The notes below the pieces were generated by a model, which worked only from the letters and a program-made list of their open reading frames with translations, did not search any database and was not told the origin of the DNA. Positions 1 to 5,295 of a stretch of DNA of 6,321 nt are shown here, one piece after another (the stretch's first letter is position 1; each line of letters opens with the position of its first letter). This DNA is from Planctomycetota bacterium (GTDB lineage: Bacteria; Planctomycetota; Phycisphaerae; UBA1845), in the NCBI GenBank assembly GCA_022563055.1, contig JADFOB010000080.1:1-6321 (forward strand), given 5' to 3'. A program made the position numbers and the translations under genes.

Positions 1-143
1 TCGCCACTCTCTCCCCTACGCCCACGTCGGACGCAGCCAAACATGTAAACATAAAACCCGATGTTCAGTGTATCGGCTCAGCCCCGGTTTGTCTGCGCCA
101 TTCAGATCGACACACGCGATCCGAGACACTTCCGGCGGCACTC

Positions 144-228
144 ATCAGAGCCCCAAGCGTAAGCGCGGGGTTTCACCGATGCCGGCGTTGCGCCAGAGAA
201 CCCGCTCGCTGACGCTCGGGGCTCTGAT
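144..228. repeat. 85-base inverted repeat (planctomycete-type dispersed repeat)
   Basis: The left arm (144-172) begins ATCAGAGCCCC and continues AAGCGTAAGCG. The right arm (199-228), read on the minus strand, begins ATCAGAGCCCC and continues GAGCGTCAGCG. The arms agree over about 30 bases except for two substitutions and a 2-base gap, with a 26-base spacer. Sequences of the type GAGCGTCAGCGAGCGGG are, from memory, frequent between genes in planctomycete genomes, which is one reason for the host suggestion. Plausible roles are a REP/MITE-like element or a transcript-end structure. No copy is seen elsewhere in the window. Confidence 0.75.
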
Positions 229-262
229 TGCGTGGCGCATCCATGTTGGCGCCCGTTTCGAT

Positions 263-279
263 ATCCCGACCGGCGGGAT
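263..279. repeat. Small hairpin ATCCCG-ACCGG-CGGGAT
   Basis: A 6-bp stem with a 5-base loop in the gene-free left end. It is short, with no obvious partner sequence or gene, and its function is unknown. Confidence 0.35.
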
Positions 280-362
280 CGGTACGCCAAGTCAGAGCCG
301 CCGGCGCCAGCCTGCGGACCGCGCGTGAGAATACCCCTCGAAGCGGGTTAAGGCGGGAATGT

Positions 363-382
363 CACCGGGCTTGCGCCCGGTG
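363..382 (-). terminator. GC-rich hairpin 28 bases downstream of the heptosyltransferase stop
   Basis: CACCGGGC (363-370) and GCCCGGTG (375-382) form a perfect 8-bp stem with a 4-base loop. Its position just after the last gene of the run fits an mRNA 3' end. No T-run follows in the minus direction, so it is not a classical intrinsic terminator; it may stabilise the 3' end or be a dispersed repeat. Confidence 0.4.
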
Positions 383-410
383 CTCTGGAAAGTGCCCACC
401 ACCGATTCCG

Positions 411-1508
411 TCACGCACGTTCCACCCCGAGCGCCCGTCGTACCGCGCTGGCTACCGTGGGCGAATCCAGCTCACGCATGCAGCGGTGATCGTGCGGGCA
501 TTGCTCCAGACGCCGGTAGTAGCAGGGAGAGCAGTCAAGCTGCACCTGGAGCACCGCGTCTCCGCGACCATAGGGGCCGGTGCGCCGTGGATTGGTCGGT
601 CCAATCAGGCAGACCAGCGGTCTGTCCAACGCAACAGCCACATGCATCGCGCCCGAGTCATGGCACAGGACGCAGTCGGCGAGACCCAGCGTGGCTGCCA
701 GTTGCCGGAGCGTTGTTTTCCCCCCCAGGTTCAGCGGTGTGGACCGGCACGCCCCCGCGATCTTCTCGCACAGGGCAATCTCATCCGGTCCACCGAGCAG
801 CACACACCGCACGTCGTCAGCCGCCTGGAGCTCGTCGATCGTCTCGGCGAATCGATGCGGGTACCAGACCTTGGTCTCCCACCTCGCGCCGGGAACGATG
901 GCCACGACGCGGTCACTGCTCGTGAGTCCCAGTCGCCGTAATCGCTCGGACGCCTCCGCACGGACCGCTTCTGACAGCGCAAGGTTGAATGACACGGGCA
1001 CGTCGGCAAAGCCGAGCAGGCGGGCGACCTTGTAGTTGCGATCGACGGCATGTGTGTCCGGGCCGTCCACGGCGATGCGGTGGTTGTAGAACCACGGCGC
1101 CCCCTCGCGGGCATCGACGAAGCCGAGTCGAGTCGGCGCACCCGTTGCCCGAGACAGGAACCCGCTGCGGAACAACCCCTGTAGATCAATCACGAGGTCA
1201 TAGGCCCGGCTTCGCAGATCGCCCACGAATCTCAGGAAGTCCCTGGTGACGCGGAAGCTGCGACCGAGTCGACCGAATCGGCTGCGATCGAACGGCACGA
1301 CCTCATTGAGATCGGGATGGTCTTGGAGCAAGCCCACGAACGGCGTGGCACACAACCAGTCGATCCGGGCATTGGGATAGCGCGTTCGCAGTCCGTGCAA
1401 CACCGGCAGCGCGTGGACCACATCGCCGAGCGAACTCGGTTTTACCAGTAGGATTCGGTCGAACGACCGCCTGGCAAGATCTTCGTCATGGCTACCGGTG
1501 CCCAACAC
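411..1508 (-). CDS. Glycosyltransferase family 9 protein, ADP-heptose:LPS heptosyltransferase-like
   Basis: 365 residues, GTG start, TGA stop. GT9 enzymes add heptose from ADP-heptose to the inner core of lipopolysaccharide at the cytoplasmic face of the inner membrane. The N-terminal Rossmann half opens with FDRILLVKPSSLGDVVHALP (16-35); D29 aligns by eye with the catalytic Asp13 of E. coli WaaC. It continues with YDLVIDLQGLFRSG (103-116). The donor half has VVAIVPGARWETKVWYPHRF (201-220), LGGKTTLRQLA (261-271) and the family signature CHDSGAMHVAVALDRPLVCL (282-301), then IGPTNPRRTGPYG. A C-terminal cysteine/histidine cluster follows (C326, C329, C337, H339, H341, C343). The start has no clear ribosome binding site and lies 9 bases after the bpt stop, so translation is probably coupled. 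Conserved sequence starts at residue 16; the first 15 residues may be an extension. WaaC, WaaF or RfaQ-like specificity is not assigned. Confidence 0.92.
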   Translation of the reverse strand: MLGTGSHDEDLARRSFDRILLVKPSSLGDVVHALPVLHGLRTRYPNARIDWLCATPFVGLLQDHPDLNEVVPFDRSRFGRLGRSFRVTRDFLRFVGDLRSRAYDLVIDLQGLFRSGFLSRATGAPTRLGFVDAREGAPWFYNHRIAVDGPDTHAVDRNYKVARLLGFADVPVSFNLALSEAVRAEASERLRRLGLTSSDRVVAIVPGARWETKVWYPHRFAETIDELQAADDVRCVLLGGPDEIALCEKIAGACRSTPLNLGGKTTLRQLAATLGLADCVLCHDSGAMHVAVALDRPLVCLIGPTNPRRTGPYGRGDAVLQVQLDCSPCYYRRLEQCPHDHRCMRELDSPTVASAVRRALGVERA

Positions 1509-1517
1509 GCTGAAATC

Positions 1518-2261
1518 TTACCGGCGAAACGCAGCCCAGCAATCGTCGCCCGCCAACACTTCGTTCGGGCGAAAGCGAGATTTGTAACTCATGGTTGTGC
1601 AATCCGCGACGAAGAACCCAAGGTAGTAGTTCGCAAGCGACGCCCGCCTACAGTAGTCAATCTCCCACAGGATCGAGAACGTCCCCAGACTTCGCGCCGC
1701 GTCGGCAGGGTCGAAGTACATGTAGACGCTGCTCAAGCCGCCGGGGAACCGATCTGCAATGCTCACACCGACGAGGCGCTGCCCGAGGTAGAACGAGAAC
1801 TCGCACGTGTCCGTCGGAGAGTCGTAGAGGAATCGCTCAAACGACTCGTAGTTGCGATCCATCGTGTCATCGTGTTGCGCGTCGAGATACCGTTTAAAGA
1901 GAGCGAATTTCTGTTCCGTGGCGACCGGAGCCCTGATGACGACACCGACGTCCGCATTGGCGCGCCATACGCGCCGCATCGACCGGGTCGGCTTGAAAGT
2001 ATCCACGGGAACGCGAAGCTGACGACACTCGTGGCATTGGCGGCAGGCCGGTCGGTAGACGATCCGCCCGCATCGCCGGAAACCCAGCCCCAGCAGCCGC
2101 TCATGCATGGCGCCGTCCAGCTCATCCACCAGGTACGCTTCGCTACGGGAGGAGCGTTCGGGAAGATAGGGGCACGGCGTCTCCGCCGTCACGGACCGGG
2201 TCTCATCGTACTGGGCCTGTGCCGTGGTGATCGGCTCGTCGCTGGATTGTCGTTCGGTCAT
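1518..2261 (-). CDS. bpt: Aminoacyl-tRNA-protein transferase (Bpt/Ate family, leucyl- or arginyltransferase)
   Basis: 247 residues, close to the family norm of about 235-250. The family transfers an amino acid (Leu in studied bacterial Bpt enzymes, Arg in eukaryotic ATE1) from charged tRNA to proteins with N-terminal Asp or Glu, marking them for ClpS/ClpAP degradation in the cytoplasm. The N-terminal domain shows CPYLP (30-34) and the cysteine cluster YRPACRQCHECRQLRVPV (69-86; C73, C76, C79). The GNAT-like C-terminal domain shows GVSIADRFPGGLSSVYMYFD (165-184), RSLGTFSILWEI (190-201) and MSYKSRFRPNEVL (224-236). All core family motifs are present and it looks functional. The first 28 residues are poorly conserved and the start could be downstream. 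TAA stop; the heptosyltransferase starts 9 bases later. Leu versus Arg donor cannot be decided from sequence by eye. No clpS is in view. Confidence 0.93.
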   Translation of the reverse strand: MTERQSSDEPITTAQAQYDETRSVTAETPCPYLPERSSRSEAYLVDELDGAMHERLLGLGFRRCGRIVYRPACRQCHECRQLRVPVDTFKPTRSMRRVWRANADVGVVIRAPVATEQKFALFKRYLDAQHDDTMDRNYESFERFLYDSPTDTCEFSFYLGQRLVGVSIADRFPGGLSSVYMYFDPADAARSLGTFSILWEIDYCRRASLANYYLGFFVADCTTMSYKSRFRPNEVLAGDDCWAAFRR

Positions 2262-2263
2262 CG

Positions 2264-2268
2264 CTCCT
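2264..2268 (-). promoter_or_regulatory. Shine-Dalgarno-like AGGAG before bpt, unusually close
   Basis: AGGAG on the minus strand ends only 2 bases before the ATG at 2261-2259, tighter than the usual 5-9 bases. No other in-frame start has a better signal; the GTG at codon 24, just before the conserved CPYL motif, has none. The ATG is kept with moderate confidence. Confidence 0.4.
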
Positions 2269-2285
2269 GGCAGATTCTATGGCCG

Positions 2286-3080
2286 CTATCCTGCCGGTGG
2301 CAACAGCAGGCCGGGTGCGATCCACTCCGAGAGTTTGATCACAAGCGGCGGGAGGAAGATCGCGGGCAGCATGTTGGCGACCGGAATCTTCTTGAGGTCG
2401 AGAATCATCAGCGCTGTCGCCAGGAGCACGACGCCGCCCACCGACGTCATCAGACCGATCGAAAGCTCGTCCAACGGCTCGGCAGCCGCGTAGGCGATTA
2501 GAGAGAGACCACCCTGAAAGGAGAGCACCGTCAGGACGCTGGCAAAGACGCCCCACCCCAACGCCGAAGCCAGCGCCAGTGAGCAAAACCCATCCAGCAG
2601 CGCCTTGATGTACAAGTAGCTCGGATCGCCGTGGGCTCCGTTTTGAAGACACCCCAACAGCGTGAGCGGCCCGACGCAGAAGATCACGCTGGCGGTCAGA
2701 AAACCTTCGGTGAAGCTCTTGGGGTTCTGCACCGAAAAGCGGCCGTGTATCCACGTGCCCAGTGCCTCGATCCGCCCTTGCAGATCAAGGGCGGTCCCAA
2801 GGATGACGCCGACCAGCAGCGATCCAATCACGACCAGCGCCAGGCGAGCGCCGTAGGTTCCATCGCCACCCATGAGCGGCTGGAATTGGGCAACCGTGTC
2901 GCTGAACTTCAATACCGACGCGTCCATGCCGAGCGTGATCGTCACCAAGCCAAGCGTAGTGAGCACGATTGACCGATAGCGCTCCGAGAGCTTGGCCGAA
3001 ATCGACAGCCCGATCAGGCTACCGAGTGCCACGGTTACGACATTGACGATCGTGCCGTTGAGGATTGACCACAGGTTCAC
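2286..3080 (-). CDS. DUF554 family integral membrane protein (YqgA-like)
   Basis: 264 residues, GTG start, TAG stop; a usual size for DUF554, slightly longer at the C-terminus. Conserved family stretches are visible: NGTIVN near the N-terminus (8-13), FCVGPLTLLGCLQNGAHGD (134-152), IKALLDGFCSLALASALGWG (158-177), FQGGLSLIA (188-196), VGGVVLLATALMILDLKKI (214-232) and VANMLPAIFLPPL (234-246). Hydrophobic segments at about 8-28, 37-51, 79-98, 127-145, 160-183, 187-200, 208-227 and 236-262 suggest six to eight membrane spans in the inner membrane. The family is widespread and predicted to be a transporter or channel, but its substrate is not established to my knowledge. The stop is 24 bases before the bpt start, so the two are probably cotranscribed. 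The family call is firm; the function is unknown. Confidence 0.9.
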   Translation of the reverse strand: MNLWSILNGTIVNVVTVALGSLIGLSISAKLSERYRSIVLTTLGLVTITLGMDASVLKFSDTVAQFQPLMGGDGTYGARLALVVIGSLLVGVILGTALDLQGRIEALGTWIHGRFSVQNPKSFTEGFLTASVIFCVGPLTLLGCLQNGAHGDPSYLYIKALLDGFCSLALASALGWGVFASVLTVLSFQGGLSLIAYAAAEPLDELSIGLMTSVGGVVLLATALMILDLKKIPVANMLPAIFLPPLVIKLSEWIAPGLLLPPAG

Positions 3081-3089
3081 GGTTCTTTA

Positions 3090-3095
3090 CTCCAA
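3090..3095 (-). promoter_or_regulatory. Ribosome binding site of the DUF554 gene
   Basis: TTGGAG on the minus strand lies 9 bases upstream of the GTG at 3080-3078. With the family-typical N-terminus that follows (NGTIVN), it supports this GTG start. Confidence 0.55.
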
Positions 3096-3114
3096 CGGTA
3101 ATTCGCAGGGCTAT

Positions 3115-3161
3115 TCATGGACAATGTCATGCGCAGTCTCTTCACAACACTCTTGGACAAT
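3115..3161 (-). repeat. Short direct repeat ATTGTCCAWGA upstream of the DUF554 gene
   Basis: In the 84-base gap between the glycosyltransferase and the DUF554 gene, the minus strand carries ATTGTCCAAGA (3161-3151) and ATTGTCCATGA (3125-3115). They are the same in 10 of 11 positions and lie 36 bases apart. They could be binding sites for a regulator, but 36 bases is not a whole number of helical turns and chance is possible. I found no convincing promoter in this gap. Confidence 0.3.
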
Positions 3162-3164
3162 CCA

Positions 3165-5018
3165 TCACACGATGCTTGGATCCCGCGTGACGGAATCTCG
3201 GCGCTGACGGACGAACTCGATAATCCGTCGCAGACGGTGTACCAAGGTATGCTCGCCGCGGACAACAGCCCGCGCCTCCTCCACCTGTTGGCACAGCTCA
3301 GGCCCTCCGCACAGCAGCCGCCGAACCATGGCGGTTAGTTCGCGGCGACTCCGGTAGAGGTTAAGGAAGGGAACGATCGATCCAAGGCCGGGATAATCGC
3401 GCCCCAACGAGTCCACGGAACCATAACACGCGACGCGACCACCGGCGGCAAGAGCATTCACGGCCACCTGAACCGTCTCCGGCGTAAGATCGCCCAGGAC
3501 AACCACCTCGGCCCGGTTAAGCAGGCGGTTAAGTTCTTCGCCAACCGGGATCGCTCCGCGCCGAATGTTCCCCCATTTTTCGCGTGGTTGCCAATGCGAG
3601 CCCCACAGGTTGACGGTATGTCCGTCCGCCAGCAGCGCGTCGACTCGCGCGTGGGCGATACGCGCCGGGGCGATGGACGCTCGCAACAAGCCTACAAAAT
3701 GGCCTCGAATCGATGCTTCGCGCAAGATTGTGCCGCTTGCCTTCTCCGCTCGCCCAAGGAATTCCGCGGCCGATTCGTAAGCGTATCGGTCCGGCCGCTC
3801 GCCAACCCCTGCCTGGAGCGCACTCCACAGCGCAAGGTGACTCGCCAGATTCACGCCAAAGGCCTCCGGACGGTCATCCGGGACATCCATGAGAACAGCC
3901 ACTTCCGTATCGAACGCACGATCATCCTCCGACGACACGGCTATCGGTCGGTACGTCGTTTCGTCGACCGCGACGTCGCATACTTCGACTGCGCTGGACG
4001 GCAGACCCGCTTGCACGAGCCGATCCCGAAACGAGACTGACGGCGCGATCGCCACATCGTGGGGTCCGAGCTTCTGCTCGAATTGCTCCGGAAGGGTTGC
4101 GGCGTACGACGATTGGAACCACGACACGACCGGTAAGTCCGGCGGTAGCAGGGAGCGCAGCTCGGTCGCAAGACCGTTGACGACCAGCACCAGATCCGCC
4201 TCGAGACGCTCGACCGTCTGTAGATGTGCCAGCGTATGACACCGTGACGGTCCATCGGGAATACAAGACTCGCAAGGCCAGTCAAGCGTTTCCACCGCGC
4301 GCACGACGCCAACCGTCTGCGCCGTCGCGATGGGTCGCGGATCCAAACCCACAACCGCAATCCGCGGCACGTCGGACAGAGGGCCGCGTGAGAGCCGGGC
4401 AATGTGATTGCGATGCGACTGCATCGCCTGCGTTACCAGTTGGGCAACCGCTTCGCCGGCGCCCTCGAGCCGGCGCTGCAGCTCTGCCATTTCGACCGGC
4501 ATGCGTTGCGGCACGCGTATCAAATGAGACGGAAGCGTGTAACCCGGATGATCGCGGTAGAAAGTGCAGAGACTTTCCGTGAGATCCGCTCCCGCTATTA
4601 CGACAAGCCGGCCCGTTTCCATCAAATCGCTGTAGTCATAAAGGTACATGGCCAGCTTGAGGTTGAGCGCATCCTCCTCGATGACGAAGACGGCACAATG
4701 AGCCGGGGACTTGCCGGCGGTCACGAGCGGTTCAAGTCCGGTCAGGATACCCGGAAGGCTGACGTTGGATCCGTCACTCTCGAAGTCGGCGAAGACCTCA
4801 GCCACGCTGATCGAGGGCATCGACGATCCGCCGAACCATCTCCGCGTGCCCGATTCATCCGTGATGAGGAACGTCTCACCGCCGTCTCGTCCGGTTGCGG
4901 GGACGGCCCCGTCCGGTATCGGCGTCGCCTCCACGAGGGCAGCGACTTCAGGTTGAAATCGCTCAAGAGCGGCGAGGTTTAAGCGGTAACGCCGGTCGTT
5001 GGGAACCACGCAGACCAT
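3165..5018 (-). CDS. Putative CgeB-like (GT-B) glycosyltransferase with MAF/DUF115-like N-terminal region
   Basis: 617 residues, ATG start with a good ribosome binding site, TGA stop; no signal peptide or membrane segment seen, so probably cytoplasmic. Residues 10-100 (NLAALERFQPEVAALVE, then ILTGLEPLV) and 106-170 (AVFVIEEDALNLKLAMYLYD, then GRLVVIAG) recall the start of MAF/DUF115 proteins that glycosylate flagellin. Residues 217-355 resemble the first Rossmann half of CgeB/DUF3880 proteins: ADLVLVVNGLATELR, LPVVSWFQSS, APSVSFRDRLVQAGLP, CDVAVDETTYRP. Residues 466-570 resemble the second half: HTVNLWGSHW, GAIPVGEELNRLLNRAEVVV, NALAAGGRVACYGSVDSLG. The position where CgeB-type enzymes usually carry an acidic residue (FEAxAxG) reads VNALAAGG, so donor binding may be altered. 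Likely role, by inference: adding sugars to a surface glycan or protein. Donor and acceptor are unknown, and the domain assignments are from recognition of motifs, not a search. Confidence 0.7.
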   Translation of the reverse strand: MVCVVPNDRRYRLNLAALERFQPEVAALVEATPIPDGAVPATGRDGGETFLITDESGTRRWFGGSSMPSISVAEVFADFESDGSNVSLPGILTGLEPLVTAGKSPAHCAVFVIEEDALNLKLAMYLYDYSDLMETGRLVVIAGADLTESLCTFYRDHPGYTLPSHLIRVPQRMPVEMAELQRRLEGAGEAVAQLVTQAMQSHRNHIARLSRGPLSDVPRIAVVGLDPRPIATAQTVGVVRAVETLDWPCESCIPDGPSRCHTLAHLQTVERLEADLVLVVNGLATELRSLLPPDLPVVSWFQSSYAATLPEQFEQKLGPHDVAIAPSVSFRDRLVQAGLPSSAVEVCDVAVDETTYRPIAVSSEDDRAFDTEVAVLMDVPDDRPEAFGVNLASHLALWSALQAGVGERPDRYAYESAAEFLGRAEKASGTILREASIRGHFVGLLRASIAPARIAHARVDALLADGHTVNLWGSHWQPREKWGNIRRGAIPVGEELNRLLNRAEVVVLGDLTPETVQVAVNALAAGGRVACYGSVDSLGRDYPGLGSIVPFLNLYRSRRELTAMVRRLLCGGPELCQQVEEARAVVRGEHTLVHRLRRIIEFVRQRRDSVTRDPSIV

Positions 5019-5022
5019 CGAA

Positions 5023-5029
5023 TCACCTT
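5023..5029 (-). promoter_or_regulatory. Ribosome binding site of the 617-residue glycosyltransferase
   Basis: AAGGTGA on the minus strand sits 4 bases upstream of the ATG at 5018-5016 and is complementary to the 16S rRNA 3' end. It supports this ATG as the start. Confidence 0.6.
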
Positions 5030-5040
5030 GGAGAGAGTGC

Positions 5041-5142
5041 TAGGCTTTGTCCTAAAACCTCTGGCGGCGGGGGCCGTATCGCCACTCTACGGCCGCCACG
5101 GGGGGCGGCCGCTACGGGAAACAAGTTTTAGGACAAAGCCTA
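5041..5142. mobile_element. MITE-like element with perfect 18-bp terminal inverted repeats
   Basis: TAGGCTTTGTCCTAAAAC at 5041-5058 is repeated exactly in inverted orientation at 5125-5142, giving a 102-base element with no coding capacity. It is flanked directly by GTGC on both sides (5037-5040 and 5143-5146), which looks like a 4-base target-site duplication. An equally valid reading is a 98-base element (5043-5140) starting GGCTTTGTCC and flanked by a TA duplication. The TA reading would resemble IS630/Tc1 or IS427-type insertion, but no transposase is in the window. The interior is very GC-rich with smaller hairpins: GGCCGTA (5072-5078) with TACGGCC (5088-5094), and GGCCGCC (5091-5097) with GGCGGCC (5104-5110). 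The left end lies 22 bases upstream of the start codon of the next gene. The transposon family is not identified. Confidence 0.75.
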
Positions 5143-5154
5143 GTGCTCTTTCAA
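5125..5154 (-). promoter_or_regulatory. Possible sigma70-like promoter overlapping the right MITE end
   Basis: On the minus strand, TTGAAA (5154-5149) is followed after 18 bases by TAAAAC (5130-5125). These match the -35 and -10 consensus at 5 of 6 and 4 of 6 positions. The -35 lies outside the element and the -10 lies inside its terminal repeat, so insertion would have built the promoter. It would give the glycosyltransferase a leader of about 100 bases. Such matches arise by chance, so this is only a candidate. Confidence 0.25.
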
Positions 5155-5284
5155 CTTCGGTCTGATGGGTTGGTGTGCCACTGCTCTTGAGCAGTGATCT
5201 TCCCGGTCCTGACCAGCTCACCGAAGATGCGGACTGTTCAAGAGCAGTGGCACACATCCTGCCCGGTCGAGTACCCATCGAAGT
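5154..5284. repeat. Nested imperfect palindrome between helicase and glycosyltransferase
   Basis: A long inverted repeat starting about 11 bases beyond the helicase stop. The core arms GTGTGCCACTGCTCTTGA (5173-5190) and its exact complement (5238-5255) match over 18 bases, and over 23 with one mismatch (5173-5195 against 5233-5255). Further in, ATCTTC (5197-5202) pairs with GAAGAT (5223-5228). Further out, ATGGGT/ACCCAT and ACTTCG/CGAAGT (5154-5159, 5279-5284) pair, with a 5-base insertion on the left side. The left arm is also self-complementary: CACTGCTC-TT-GAGCAGTG (5179-5196, reading CACTGCTC at 5179-5186). There is no T-run on either strand, so a classical intrinsic terminator is not supported. 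It could be a REP/MITE-like dispersed repeat or an mRNA 3'-end structure of the helicase. Confidence 0.85.
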
Positions 5285-5295
5285 ATCAGCGACCC

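Larger units (their letters stand above)
1..410. other. Intergenic region without a recognisable gene
   Basis: No reading frame on either strand here has recognisable protein features; the short open frames show Arg/Ser/Pro-rich composition typical of chance frames in GC-rich DNA. The region holds the inverted repeat at 144-228, hairpins at 263-279 and 363-382, and one AT-richer patch near 40-65 that could belong to the promoter of a gene further left, though no clear promoter pair is seen. Confidence 0.6.

Noticed and set aside
228..941. 237-residue plus-strand open frame entering from the gene-free left end
   Set aside because: Most of it is antisense to the heptosyltransferase gene and crosses hairpins; composition is that of a chance frame in GC-rich DNA.
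1488..2501. 337-residue plus-strand open frame
   Set aside because: It is antisense to bpt and the DUF554 gene end. Its protein is Arg/His/Gln-rich with no family motifs, while the minus-strand frames show clear conserved motifs.
2203..2754. 183-residue minus-strand frame overlapping DUF554 and bpt
   Set aside because: It is an out-of-frame shadow of the DUF554 gene with no recognisable domain.
3081..3164. Sigma70 promoter in the gap before DUF554
   Set aside because: TTGTGA and TTGTCC can serve as -35 boxes, but no acceptable -10 box lies 16-18 bases downstream.
5173..5255. CRISPR repeat or intrinsic terminator
   Set aside because: The two copies are inverted, not direct, with no regular spacers; and no T-run follows the stem on either strand.
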